A DNA stretch of 42,602 nt. Source: Dehalococcoidia bacterium. Its GTDB lineage: Bacteria; Chloroflexota; Dehalococcoidia; GIF9; AB-539-J10. The notes beneath the pieces are model-generated. The model saw nothing but the letters and a program-made list of their open reading frames with translations, did no database searches and was not told where the DNA came from. Position numbers and translations under genes: made by a program. Shown here in pieces: positions 31,905 to 40,821 of the stretch (the first letter of the stretch is position 1; each line of letters starts with the position of its first letter). Location: positions 1-42,602 of the forward strand of contig WJOY01000013.1 in NCBI GenBank assembly GCA_009619075.1. The letters run 5' to 3'.

Positions 31905-32489
31905 GTGGCAAATTTAGTAGAGATTCGAGCGGCTATAGCTTCCCGCATTACTAATCCCTTAGTTGGGATTTTGAGCAAAAGCAGGCTAAAACCCAATACC
32001 CTCACCTTTATTGAGTTGGCCATAAGCCTCGGTGCCGCTTACGCCATTGTCATCGGCTACTTCCTTCTTGGTGGAGCTTTGGTTTTGGTCTCCGGGCTAT
32101 TTGATCTCCTCGATGGGGCACTGGCTCGCTTTACCAAGCAAAGTACAAAGTTTGGCGCTATTCTAGATTCAACGATTGACCGCCTTTCTGAAGCAGCAAT
32201 ATTTTGCGGTCTTTTAGTTTGGTATATGCCAAAAGTAGCCACTCTAGAAATTGTGCTCATTTTTGCCGCTCTAATTGGCTCTTTCCTTGTTAGCTATATA
32301 AGAGCCAGGGCAGAAGGACTAGGTTTGGAATGTCAAGTTGGTTTGTTTACCAGAGCTGAAAGGGTTATAGTATTAGCAGTAGGTTTGCTGGTAAACCAAG
32401 TTTTTATTGCTTTATGGGTTTTGGTAGTCTTTGTTTATATCACTATAGCTCAAAGGCTGCTTCATCTGCATGAAGCAAACAAAAGTTAG
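31905..32489 (+). CDS. CDP-alcohol phosphatidyltransferase, phosphatidylinositol-phosphate-synthase-like
   Basis: A 194-residue membrane enzyme with about six helices. The family motif is complete: Asp67, Asp70-Gly71, Ala74-Arg75, Gly84, Asp88 and Asp92 (DLLDGALARF then GAILDSTIDR). These enzymes move a phosphatidyl group from CDP-diacylglycerol to an alcohol: glycerol 3-phosphate, serine, inositol or inositol 1-phosphate. The ino1 gene 3.6 kb upstream favours inositol 1-phosphate, as in actinobacterial PIP synthase. The start is GTG with AAGGG upstream. purA follows after 11 bases. Confidence 0.85.
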   Translation: MANLVEIRAAIASRITNPLVGILSKSRLKPNTLTFIELAISLGAAYAIVIGYFLLGGALVLVSGLFDLLDGALARFTKQSTKFGAILDSTIDRLSEAAIFCGLLVWYMPKVATLEIVLIFAALIGSFLVSYIRARAEGLGLECQVGLFTRAERVIVLAVGLLVNQVFIALWVLVVFVYITIAQRLLHLHEANKS

Positions 32490-32500
32490 GGGGTAATTAA

Positions 32501-33790
32501 ATGCCAGTTATAGCTGTTGTAGGAGGTCAGTGGGGTGACGAGGGGAAAGGAAAGGTAATTGATTCCCTGGCCGAGAAAGCTAAGGTAGTGGCGCGTTTCT
32601 CAGGGGGTGACAATGCCGGCCACACAGTTATTAACCCCTATGGCGAGTTCAGGATGCATCTTGTACCCTCCGGTATTTTTTACCCAGGGGTAACTTGCAT
32701 TATCGGCAATGGCGTGGTTATTAACCCGGCAGTACTCCTTGATGAAATAGCCAACCTCAAGAAGCACGGTGTAGATATAAGTCATCTCATCATCAGTGAC
32801 CGTGCCCATCTCATCATGCCTTATCACACCCTTCTCGATGGACTGGAAGAGGAAAGGCGTGGTAAAGGGGCTTTAGGAACTACCCGTAGAGGAGTTGGCC
32901 CTGCCTTTACTGATAAAGTTGCTCGTATGGGAATCCGCACCGGGGACTTATCAAACAAGGATTTATTTCACAGCAAGCTAAGCTCAATCCTCGAATTTAA
33001 GAATGCCATTCTTACAAAGGTATACGGGCATTCGCCTCTGTTACTAGAAGAAATCTTTGAGCAATATTGCCGTTATGGGGAGCAACTGGCTCCACTTATT
33101 CAGGAAACTAACTCCATAATTCGCCAATCTTTAGCCAGAGGAGAGCTACTTTTTTTAGAGAGTGCCCAAGGGACTTTGCTTGACCCCGACTTTGGCACTT
33201 ATCCTTATGTAACTTCTTCTTCGCCATTAGCCGGCGGAGGCTCTATTGGGGCCGGCATAAGCCCAATGGCATTTGATCGCATTATCGGTGTATTTAAAGC
33301 TTACATCACTAGAGTTGGCAGTGGACCCATGCCCACTGAGCTAAAGGACGAGGTTGGCAAACTCATACGTGAGAAAGGTCATGAATATGGTGCTACGACA
33401 GGGAGGCCGCGGAGGTGCGGTTGGTTTGATGCCGTGGCTGGCCGCTTCGCTACTCAGGTAAATGGTTTTAGTGACATAGCTTTAACCCACCTTGATATTT
33501 TTGATGGTTTTTCTTCCATCAAAATATGCACGGCCTATAAATTTGATAACAAGATTCTAGACTCTTTCCCGAGCGATATAGCTATACTAGAGAAATGCCA
33601 ACCTGTATATGAAGAACTCTCTGGTTGGCAAGAGTCAATAAGGGAAATCCGTAATTTTGACCAGCTACCATTGGAGGCCCGCCGCTACATCAACCGGCTT
33701 GAGGAGCTCCTCTCCTGCTCTATTAGCTTTATCGCCGTAGGATCAAGGAGAGAGCAAACGATAAGGGTGAGACCTATTCTCCCTGGGTAA
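32501..33790 (+). CDS. purA: Adenylosuccinate synthetase
   Basis: A 429-residue GTP-dependent enzyme joining IMP and aspartate on the way to AMP. GQWGDEGKGK near the N-terminus is the hallmark; DNAGHTV, GTTRRGVGPAF, ESAQGTLLDPDFGTYPYVTSS and TTGRPRRCGWFD follow in order. GGGGG precedes the ATG. The 3' end overlaps dapA by 17 bases tail to tail. Confidence 0.97.
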   Translation: MPVIAVVGGQWGDEGKGKVIDSLAEKAKVVARFSGGDNAGHTVINPYGEFRMHLVPSGIFYPGVTCIIGNGVVINPAVLLDEIANLKKHGVDISHLIISDRAHLIMPYHTLLDGLEEERRGKGALGTTRRGVGPAFTDKVARMGIRTGDLSNKDLFHSKLSSILEFKNAILTKVYGHSPLLLEEIFEQYCRYGEQLAPLIQETNSIIRQSLARGELLFLESAQGTLLDPDFGTYPYVTSSSPLAGGGSIGAGISPMAFDRIIGVFKAYITRVGSGPMPTELKDEVGKLIREKGHEYGATTGRPRRCGWFDAVAGRFATQVNGFSDIALTHLDIFDGFSSIKICTAYKFDNKILDSFPSDIAILEKCQPVYEELSGWQESIREIRNFDQLPLEARRYINRLEELLSCSISFIAVGSRREQTIRVRPILPG

Positions 33791-34688
33791 CCCTGGTGGG
33801 TAAAGGTAAGTCAATTTTATAGTTTTTTAATGCTGCTTTAACAATCTCGGCCGATTTTTCGTCAGGTTCAATCAAAGGCAAGCGCGGTTTGCCCACTGGA
33901 AAACCTAAGTAATTCAGAGCATATTTAACGGGCATAGGATTGGTAACAACAAATAAGGCATTTATCAGAGGCAATAAATGGCGGTGAATGCTAGCTGCCT
34001 CCTGAGTTTCACCGTTAAGAAATTTCTCCATCATGTCTTTTATTTGGATTCCTACTAAATGTGAAGCGACACTGACCACACCATAACCACCCAAAGTAAG
34101 AATAGGCAAGGTATCACTATCATTGCCACTGTAAACTAAAAAGTCATCCTTGGCTCCCTGTATAATCTCAGCTATTTGGCCAAGGTTACCACTAGCTTCC
34201 TTCACACCAATGATATTGTCTATGTGGCTTAGCTTGATTACTGTATCAGCAGCAAGATTAGTGCCTGTGCGTGATGGTACGTTGTAGAGAATACAAGGCA
34301 AAGTTGTGGCTTGGGCAATGGCATTAAAATGCTCAAATAAGCCTTGCTGGGGGGGCCGATTATAATAAGGCACTACTAATACGCAAGCATCAACTCCAAC
34401 CTTCTCTGCTTCTTTAGTCAGCTCCTGACTCTCTCTAGTGTTGTAAGTGCCAGTCCCAGCCACTATTGTTCCACGGTTAGCTATCGCTGACTTGACTTCA
34501 GTAAAAAGACGGAGCTTCTCTTCGAAGTTAAGAGTAGGGGATTCTCCCGTAGTGCCAGAGAGCACCAGACCATCACTACCAGAATTAAGCAAAGCTTGAG
34601 CTAGATTCCTGGCCTGCTGATAATCAACTTTGCCCTGACTATCAAAGGGTGTAACCATAGCTGTTAATAAGCGGCCTGGCTTGTCCAT
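33774..34688 (-). CDS. dapA: 4-Hydroxy-tetrahydrodipicolinate synthase
   Basis: A 304-residue TIM-barrel lyase condensing pyruvate with aspartate semialdehyde in the diaminopimelate/lysine pathway. The Schiff-base lysine is Lys163 (GVKEASG), Tyr135 lies in LYNVPSRTG, and Thr46-Thr47 in GTTGESPTL. VVPYYNRPPQQG is a further signature. Its ribosome site AAAGGAGGG lies inside the last codons of asd, six bases upstream, showing a coupled dapB-asd-dapA operon. Confidence 0.96.
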   Translation of the reverse strand: MDKPGRLLTAMVTPFDSQGKVDYQQARNLAQALLNSGSDGLVLSGTTGESPTLNFEEKLRLFTEVKSAIANRGTIVAGTGTYNTRESQELTKEAEKVGVDACVLVVPYYNRPPQQGLFEHFNAIAQATTLPCILYNVPSRTGTNLAADTVIKLSHIDNIIGVKEASGNLGQIAEIIQGAKDDFLVYSGNDSDTLPILTLGGYGVVSVASHLVGIQIKDMMEKFLNGETQEAASIHRHLLPLINALFVVTNPMPVKYALNYLGFPVGKPRLPLIEPDEKSAEIVKAALKNYKIDLPLPTRVTQGE

Positions 34689-34694
34689 TTTAGG

Positions 34695-35765
34695 CTATCC
34701 CTCCTTTGTCGGATAAGAAGCACGGGAGTGCCTCCCCCTCTTCTTGCGCCCTATCCAGCCCCTTCTTATCCCTTCCTCTGCAATCTGTATAGCATTCAGC
34801 GCTGCCCCTTTACGTAAATTATCAGCTACTACCCACATAACTAATCCATTGGGGTGAGAAATATCCTTTCTGATTCTACCCACAAATACGTGATTTGAAC
34901 CACTAGCTGCCCAAGGTAGGGGGTAGAAGCTAACGCTAGGATCATCAAGAACCCTGACTCCAGGTGCTTGAGCCAAAATTTTCCTTGCCTCTTCCGGAGT
35001 GATAGGTGAAGTAAATTCCACATTCACCGCTTCACTATGCCCGAAGTAAACAGGGACTCGGACGCAGGTTGCCGAGATAGCCATATCCTCAGCATGCATT
35101 ATCTTCCGCGTCTCTTCCACCATTTTCTGTTCTTCTTTAGTATAGCCATTATCCAAAAAGACATCGGTTTCTGGTAACAGATTAAAAGCTATTTGATGGG
35201 AATAGACATGAGGACAAACACGACGCCCCTCTAAAACCAGCTTTATTTGGCTTGTTAGTTCCTTTAAAGCATCAGCACCGCTGTCTGATACCGATTGATA
35301 AGTGCTTACGATGATTCGTTTTATAGGATTAACCTTGTGTAAGGGATAAAGAGCTACTACCATTTGGATTGTAGAACAATTTGGGTTGGCGATTATCCCC
35401 TTGTGCCATTCGATATCCTCAGGATTTACTTCAGGAACCACCAAAGGAACCAAGGGGGCCATTCTAAAAGCAGCGCTATTATCAATAACCACCGCTCCAG
35501 CCTCAGCAGCCAGAGGTGACAGGCGGCGGCTAACATCAGCGCTAGCGGAAAAAAGAGCGATATCAACATTACGAAATATCTCCGGCGTCGCTTCCTCAAC
35601 CTCGATTTTCTGGCGATTAGAAAAAAAGACTTTTATGTCTGAAGAGCGTTCGGGAGCAAGTAGTCGGATCGAAGCTGCAGGGAAATTCCGCTGCTCAAGC
35701 ACCTTGATAAATTCTCGCTCAACAAGCCCAGTGTCACCAACAATAGCTACGTTGAAACCTTCCAT
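34695..35765 (-). CDS. asd: Aspartate-semialdehyde dehydrogenase
   Basis: A 356-residue NADP-dependent dehydrogenase producing aspartate semialdehyde. The catalytic cysteine is Cys130 in NPNCST, and SVSDSGADAL and the histidine segment VPVYFGHSEAV are typical. The start is the ATG at 35765 with AGGAAAG before it; the longer reading would translate repeat sequence. The NADP loop reads GDTGLVE (10-16) where GATGxVG is expected, so the last glycine is Glu and the Ala is Asp; this is unusual. The C-terminus has a basic tail (GRKKRGRHSRASYPTKEG). Confidence 0.92.
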   Translation of the reverse strand: MEGFNVAIVGDTGLVEREFIKVLEQRNFPAASIRLLAPERSSDIKVFFSNRQKIEVEEATPEIFRNVDIALFSASADVSRRLSPLAAEAGAVVIDNSAAFRMAPLVPLVVPEVNPEDIEWHKGIIANPNCSTIQMVVALYPLHKVNPIKRIIVSTYQSVSDSGADALKELTSQIKLVLEGRRVCPHVYSHQIAFNLLPETDVFLDNGYTKEEQKMVEETRKIMHAEDMAISATCVRVPVYFGHSEAVNVEFTSPITPEEARKILAQAPGVRVLDDPSVSFYPLPWAASGSNHVFVGRIRKDISHPNGLVMWVVADNLRKGAALNAIQIAEEGIRRGWIGRKKRGRHSRASYPTKEG

Positions 35766-35800
35766 GCTCTTTCCTCGCAACAGTTCACCCCCCTCAAAAA

Positions 35801-35918
35801 TATCATTCTGCGCGCAAGCGAAGAATCTCAAGACCCTTCGCGGAGTTTACCCTGAGCGAGATTCTTCGGTCGCTTCGCTCCCTCAGAATGACAGGAAGCG
35901 AAGGGCTCAGGGTGACAA
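35801..35918. repeat. Compound family A palindromic repeat between dapB and asd
   Basis: Contains ATCATTCTGCGCGCAAGCGA, AGAATCTCAAGACCCTTCGC, TACCCTGAGCGAGATTCTTC, GGTCGCTTCGCTCCCTCAGA and a final GAAGGGCTCAGGGTGACA. At least two units, one inverted, so the whole tract can form extensive hairpins in the dapB-asd mRNA. Confidence 0.85.
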
Positions 35919-35927
35919 TAAAGAACC

Positions 35928-36725
35928 CTACAGCTTCAGTAAGGCCTCCAATCCATAAATTAACCTTTTGTGCTTTGCAACCTCTCTGATTGCCAAAATA
36001 ACGCCGGGCATATAAGCTTCTCGACTTATAGCCTCATGGCGTAAGCTCAAGGTCTGGCCTATCCCGCTAAAGATAACTTCTTGTCCCGCCATAAATCCTG
36101 GCAACCTCAGGCTATGGATAGCTACACCCTCTATTTGCCCCCCCCTGACGCTGCTAACTACTTCTCTCTCGGTTTTAGGGCAGATGAAAGGTTTGCCACG
36201 GGCTTGTAGCATAGCTTTTGCTGTAGCCATAGCAGTTCCCGAAGGGGCATCAATTTTCTTATCATGGTGCATTTCTACGATCTCAGCATAATCGAAAAAA
36301 TTGGCAGCAACCTTTGCCAAATGCATCAAGAGCACTGCTCCTAAGGAAAAATTAGGTGCCACCACAGCACCAACGTTATTGGCTCGACATAGCTGCTCAA
36401 TCTCCTTCAGATTTTCCTCAGAAAGTCCTGTGGTACCTATAACCATGTTAACTCCTTGCTTAACAGCGATGCGAGCGGCTGCTATGGAAGCTGCAGCATT
36501 GGTAAAATCTACTAATACGGCAGGATTGCAACTCTTCAAAAGAGAGCCTAAATCAGAGGAAAATGGTATCAGCTCTGAAGTCTCCGGTAAAGGAAGATAC
36601 TGCTGAGTTACTTTCTCCTCCACAGCGCCAACTATCTCTAACCCGAGCTCATTGAGCACAGCTTTAGTCACCTCCCGCCCCATCTTGCCTAAAGCTCCAT
36701 TGATAACTATTCTTATGGCTTCCAT
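35928..36725 (-). CDS. dapB: 4-Hydroxy-tetrahydrodipicolinate reductase
   Basis: A 265-residue NAD(P)H-dependent reductase of the diaminopimelate pathway. The nucleotide loop is INGALGKMGREV, and the substrate site is EMHHDKKIDAPSGTA, with GTTGLSEE and VVAPNFSLGAV as further motifs. It follows pnp by 28 bases, so rpsO-pnp-dapB-asd-dapA may be one long transcript. Confidence 0.96.
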   Translation of the reverse strand: MEAIRIVINGALGKMGREVTKAVLNELGLEIVGAVEEKVTQQYLPLPETSELIPFSSDLGSLLKSCNPAVLVDFTNAAASIAAARIAVKQGVNMVIGTTGLSEENLKEIEQLCRANNVGAVVAPNFSLGAVLLMHLAKVAANFFDYAEIVEMHHDKKIDAPSGTAMATAKAMLQARGKPFICPKTEREVVSSVRGGQIEGVAIHSLRLPGFMAGQEVIFSGIGQTLSLRHEAISREAYMPGVILAIREVAKHKRLIYGLEALLKL

Positions 36726-36753
36726 GTGTCACTCCTTAACATGCCGATATAGG

Positions 36754-38955
36754 TTATTTATTATAATCGGAATAGCGACCGCCCTTATTAGGCGAATGAG
36801 TATGATGATAGTTTGGCTGCCTCTGCCAACGATGTTCAGAGGCTAAGGAATCCTTCACTTTAGCACCGGGTATGCGAGAAAATCCTTCAACCACTGCTTT
36901 ACGTGATAAGTTTATCCTGCCTAACTCGTCAATCCCAATGACTTTGACCATTATCTCATCACCAACTCTAACCACGTCTTCAACTTTAGCTACATGATAA
37001 TCAGCAAGCTCACTGATATGGACTAGGCCTTCCTTGCCCGGGAAGATTTCTACCATGGCGCCAAAGTTCAGCAGCCTCGTTACTCTTCCAGTATAAATAT
37101 CCCCTGGTTTCGCTTCCTGGGTTAAATCTTCTATCATTTTGATCGCCTTTTGGACTGCCTCCTCACTGGGGGAGCCAACAATAACCGTGCCATCACTCCT
37201 TACGTCTATAGTTGTTTTGGTCTCCTCCGTAATGGATCTTATGGTTCTACCTCCAGGGCCAATAACATTGCCAATCTTGCTTGCAGCAATAGTTATCTCA
37301 TGTATCCTGGGAGCGTAGGGGCTAATTCCGGGGCGGCTAGTACTGATAGTTTGTGCCATCTTGTCCAATATCTCCAAGCGAGCCTGGCGAGCTTGGGTTA
37401 GGGATTCAGCTAGAATTTTGGAGTCCACACCAGCAACTTTAATATCAAGCTGCAAGGCCGTAATTCCCCTAGATGTGCCAGCAACTTTAAAATCCATGTC
37501 ACCACAGGCATCTTCTATACCCTCAATATCAGTTAGGATAACATGCTCCCCATTCTCCCCGGTGACCAGCCCCATAGCTATTCCAGCTACTGGTGCCTTG
37601 ATAGGTACGCCAGCATCCATTAATGAAAGGGTTGAACCGCAGGTACTGGCCATAGATGTGCTCCCATTAGAGCTAAGCACTTCGGAAACCAAACGAACAG
37701 TGTAAGGGAAATCCTCTTCCGAAGGTAGTATTGGCCTAATAGCCCGCTCCCCTAGAGCGCCATGCCCAATTTCGCGCCTCCCTGGCGACCCTGCTCGTTT
37801 TACCTCGCCCGAGGAGAACGGAGGAAAATTATAATGGTGCATGAAGCGTTTGGTTTCTGCCAAGCCTAAACCATCCAATAACTGCTCCTGTCTTGCCGAC
37901 CCCAGGGTGGTGATAGTCAAAGTTTGTGTTCCTCCCCGGGCGAATAGACCCGAGCCGTGAGCACGAGGTAGAAGGCCAACTTCACAGTGGATAGGGCGAA
38001 TTTCATCAGCCCGTCGGCCATCCACATGCCGTTTTCCCTGCAAAATCCTCTTCCTTATCTCTGCTTTAAGCCGGGCTTCAAAGGCAAAATCCACCTCTTC
38101 CTCGGAGAAAGAGTCAATTAACTTCTGTTTCGCTTCATCCCTAAGCGATGCTAAAACTTGCTCTCGCCCTAATTTTCCTGGTTGCCCTAGAGCTTCGTTC
38201 AGCTTGTCACCAAGCAAAGTAGAGATATGAGCTGAGAGTTCAGGAGCAACCTCTCTAGCTTTGACTTCCACTTTGGGTTTGCCATAAGCTTGCTGCAGCT
38301 CCTCCTGGAGTTTAATAATCTCTTGGTTAGCTTCATGCCCAAATTCGATTGCTTCAAGCGCTAAGCTCTCAGAGGCCTCTTTGGCGCCTGCCTCCACCAT
38401 CACTATATCTTGCCTAGTGCTAGCGACAGCTACATCGAGCAAACAGTTTTCAATTTGGGGCAAAGTGGGATTTAGAACCAAATTATCATCTATGTAGCCA
38501 ATATGCACTGCTGATACCGGACCTGAAAATGGAATATCAGATATAGTTAAGGCTGCTGAGGCACCGATAAGGGCGCAAATATCAGGGTCATTTTCCTTGT
38601 CGACGGAGAGCACCGTAGCTATAACTTGTAGCTCGTGGTTAAATTCCTTGAGAAGAAGTGGTCTTAAGCATCGATCGATAAACCGGCAGGTTATAATTGC
38701 TCCCTCAGTGGGGCGTCCTTCTCGCCTGAAGAAACTACCTGGTATTTTACCCGCTGCGTACAGTTTTTCTTCATAGTCCACTGTTAGGGGCACGAAGCCC
38801 ATCCTCTCTGTAGGCTCATTGGCAGCACAGGCAGTGACCAACACCACTGTATCCCCATAACGGACAACGACAGCACCATTCGCCTGCTGTGCGAGTTTCC
38901 CTATTTCGATGGTAAGTATTCGACCGGCTATTGTGCGCTCAAAAATTTGAGACAT
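36754..38955 (-). CDS. pnp: Polyribonucleotide nucleotidyltransferase (PNPase)
   Basis: A 733-residue phosphorolytic 3'-5' exoribonuclease. Two RNase PH-like domains (the second with GSGLFARGGTQTLTI and SNGSTSMASTCGSTLSLMDAG) are followed by a KH domain (KIGNVIGPGGRTIRSI) and an S1 domain (GDIYTGRVTRLLNFGAMVEI). A short tail rich in His, Gln and Asn ends the protein. GAGGAAATAAT precedes the ATG, and rpsO ends one base upstream, the classic rpsO-pnp pair. Confidence 0.97.
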   Translation of the reverse strand: MSQIFERTIAGRILTIEIGKLAQQANGAVVVRYGDTVVLVTACAANEPTERMGFVPLTVDYEEKLYAAGKIPGSFFRREGRPTEGAIITCRFIDRCLRPLLLKEFNHELQVIATVLSVDKENDPDICALIGASAALTISDIPFSGPVSAVHIGYIDDNLVLNPTLPQIENCLLDVAVASTRQDIVMVEAGAKEASESLALEAIEFGHEANQEIIKLQEELQQAYGKPKVEVKAREVAPELSAHISTLLGDKLNEALGQPGKLGREQVLASLRDEAKQKLIDSFSEEEVDFAFEARLKAEIRKRILQGKRHVDGRRADEIRPIHCEVGLLPRAHGSGLFARGGTQTLTITTLGSARQEQLLDGLGLAETKRFMHHYNFPPFSSGEVKRAGSPGRREIGHGALGERAIRPILPSEEDFPYTVRLVSEVLSSNGSTSMASTCGSTLSLMDAGVPIKAPVAGIAMGLVTGENGEHVILTDIEGIEDACGDMDFKVAGTSRGITALQLDIKVAGVDSKILAESLTQARQARLEILDKMAQTISTSRPGISPYAPRIHEITIAASKIGNVIGPGGRTIRSITEETKTTIDVRSDGTVIVGSPSEEAVQKAIKMIEDLTQEAKPGDIYTGRVTRLLNFGAMVEIFPGKEGLVHISELADYHVAKVEDVVRVGDEIMVKVIGIDELGRINLSRKAVVEGFSRIPGAKVKDSLASEHRWQRQPNYHHTHSPNKGGRYSDYNK

Positions 38956-38956
38956 A

Positions 38957-39223
38957 TTATTTCCTCAAACCTAATCTGGCGGTAAGTGAGTAATATCGTT
39001 CCGGGTCTGTCTTATTAAGGTACTTCAGTAGTCGTCTGCGCTGCCCTAGCAGTTTAAGAAGAGCATGGCGCGAGTGTTGGTCGTGGGAATGCGCCTTGAG
39101 GTGTTCCATTAATTGCTTTACCCTTTCAGTAAGCAATGCCACCTGAACTTCAACCGACCCAGTATCATCCTCACTAAGCCTAAATTGTGTAAAAATATCG
39201 CCTTTCTTTTCTTTTTCTAGCAT
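38957..39223 (-). CDS. rpsO: Small ribosomal subunit protein uS15
   Basis: An 88-residue 30S protein that binds the central domain of 16S rRNA. DTGSVEVQVALLTERVKQLMEHL, HDQHSRHALLKLLGQRRRLL and YLNKTDPERY are the family core. The ATG at 39223 is preceded by GAGGGG; a longer reading to 39253 would add ten non-conserved residues and is rejected. First gene of the rpsO-pnp run. Confidence 0.96.
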   Translation of the reverse strand: MLEKEKKGDIFTQFRLSEDDTGSVEVQVALLTERVKQLMEHLKAHSHDQHSRHALLKLLGQRRRLLKYLNKTDPERYYSLTARLGLRK

Positions 39224-39359
39224 ATAACCCCTCAATCTAATATAATATGGCACATTATATCACAGCAGGAAAATCCCTGTATAGGATGAGGTAAGATAGT
39301 AGTATCCTCCTCACCTGCCCTTTTTTTAAGAAGTAAAGACTATCAAGTATACCAATAAA

Positions 39360-39388
39360 TTGACCAAAAAATTATAACAGTCTATAAT
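39360..39388 (+). promoter_or_regulatory. Predicted promoter of the purF operon
   Basis: TTGACC (39360-39365) and TATAAT (39383-39388) are 17 bases apart, close to consensus. Transcription would start about 14 bases before the purF ATG, leaving room only for a short leader and no purine riboswitch. Confidence 0.7.
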
Positions 39389-39408
39389 TTGCCACGAAGG
39401 CACCCTCA

Positions 39409-40821
39409 ATGCATGAGAGTTGCGGCATCTTTGGAGTTTATGCTCACAGAATAGACATAGCTCGTCTCATCTTCTTTGGACTTTTTGCTCTCCAGCACCG
39501 CGGTCAAGAAAGCGCTGGCATCGCTGTCAGCAATGGTAGTGAAATAAAAATACACACTAAAATGGGGTTGGTTTCCCAGGCGTTCACAGAAAGTGACCTT
39601 GCTCAACTCAAAGGATATATCGGCATCGGGCATAACCGCTACTCTACTGCAGGCTCAAGCAAACCAGCCAATGCCCAACCTATTATAGCGAAATCAGAAG
39701 GGTTGACCCTTGCTTTAGCGCATAATGGTAATATTCTCAATGCCAAGTTACTCCGTGACGAGCTCCACGTGGATGGCTATAGCTTCCATACCTCCTCTGA
39801 TTCCGAAGTCATCGCCAACCTAATTTTGGCCTCTCCTGGCAAAAGCTGGGAGGAAAGAATTAGACACGCTATGTACCGCCTCCAAGGAGCTTATTCGCTG
39901 GTAATCATGACCCAGAATAAGCTCATTGGGGTTCGTGACCCTATGGGTGTTCGCCCACTCTGTTTGGGAACTGTTGATAACGGCTGGGTAATCGCCTCGG
40001 AAAGCTGTGCCCTAGACCACATAGGCGCCCAGTTCACCAAGGAAATCAAACCTGGGGAAATTGTGGTTATCAATGCCGATGGAGTAAAGAGTTTTAAGGG
40101 CAAGAATGATAAAAAGGCTTTATGCATTTTCGAATATATCTATTTCGCCCGCCCTGACAGCATCATCCAAGGTAAACTGCTTTACCCAGCAAGACAAGCC
40201 ATGGGTGAAATATTAGCTCAAGAATACCCTGTTGAGGCTGATCTGGTCATGGGTATTCCCGACTCAGCTACTGCTGCTGGCATTGGCTATTCTCATGTTT
40301 CAGGCATCCCCTATTGTGAAGGCTTACTTAAGAACCGCTATGTGGGACGCACCTTTATTGAGCCTGATCAAAGGCTGAGAGAGCTTGGCGTTCAGTTAAA
40401 ATTCAATCCCCTCTCCCGGATAATCTCTGGAAAACGATTGGTGGTCGTTGATGACAGTATCGTTCGCGGTACCACCACCCCTCGGGTAGTCAATTTACTA
40501 AGGAAAGCCGGTGCTAAAGAGGTGCATCTTCGTATTTGTGCTCCACCTATTCGCCATCCCTGCTTCTTGGGTGTGGATATGGCCACCGAATGGGAACTCA
40601 TCGCTGCCAGAAAGACTACCCCGGAAATCAGGGATTACCTCTGTGCTGACTCGCTTGGTTACCTTAGCCTCGACGGCTTGATTCGAGCTGTTGATCTGCC
40701 CAGAGAGATTTTTTGCCTGGCTTGCTTCACTGGAGACTATCCCATTCCAGTGCAGATGGGAATGGATAAGCTAGCCCTGGAAACGATGCCCGAAGAGGAA
40801 CCCATTGGAAGCCAGAAGTAA
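39409..40821 (+). CDS. purF: Amidophosphoribosyltransferase
   Basis: A 470-residue enzyme for the first committed step of purine synthesis. A short propeptide MHES precedes Cys5, the expected N-terminal nucleophile after cleavage (ESCGIFGVY). The glutaminase domain contains HNRYSTAGSS and AHNGNI; the PRPP site is VVVDDSIVRGTTT. Cysteines at KALCIFEYIYFARPD, RHPCFLGVDM and CLACFTGDYP suggest the Fe-S-type (Bacillus-like) enzyme. GAAGG lies nine bases before the ATG. Overlaps purM by 17 bases. Confidence 0.96.
   Translation: MHESCGIFGVYAHRIDIARLIFFGLFALQHRGQESAGIAVSNGSEIKIHTKMGLVSQAFTESDLAQLKGYIGIGHNRYSTAGSSKPANAQPIIAKSEGLTLALAHNGNILNAKLLRDELHVDGYSFHTSSDSEVIANLILASPGKSWEERIRHAMYRLQGAYSLVIMTQNKLIGVRDPMGVRPLCLGTVDNGWVIASESCALDHIGAQFTKEIKPGEIVVINADGVKSFKGKNDKKALCIFEYIYFARPDSIIQGKLLYPARQAMGEILAQEYPVEADLVMGIPDSATAAGIGYSHVSGIPYCEGLLKNRYVGRTFIEPDQRLRELGVQLKFNPLSRIISGKRLVVVDDSIVRGTTTPRVVNLLRKAGAKEVHLRICAPPIRHPCFLGVDMATEWELIAARKTTPEIRDYLCADSLGYLSLDGLIRAVDLPREIFCLACFTGDYPIPVQMGMDKLALETMPEEEPIGSQK

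Noticed and set aside
35766-35831. N-terminal extension of asd (RFFACAQNDIFEGG)
   Set aside because: It is a translation of the family A repeat; the ATG at 35765 has a proper ribosome site and matches the family start.
9396-35918. CRISPR array
   Set aside because: The repeats are palindromic, scattered over many kilobases and lack regular spacers or cas genes.
39300-39408. Purine riboswitch upstream of purF
   Set aside because: The predicted promoter leaves only about 14 bases of leader, too short for an aptamer.
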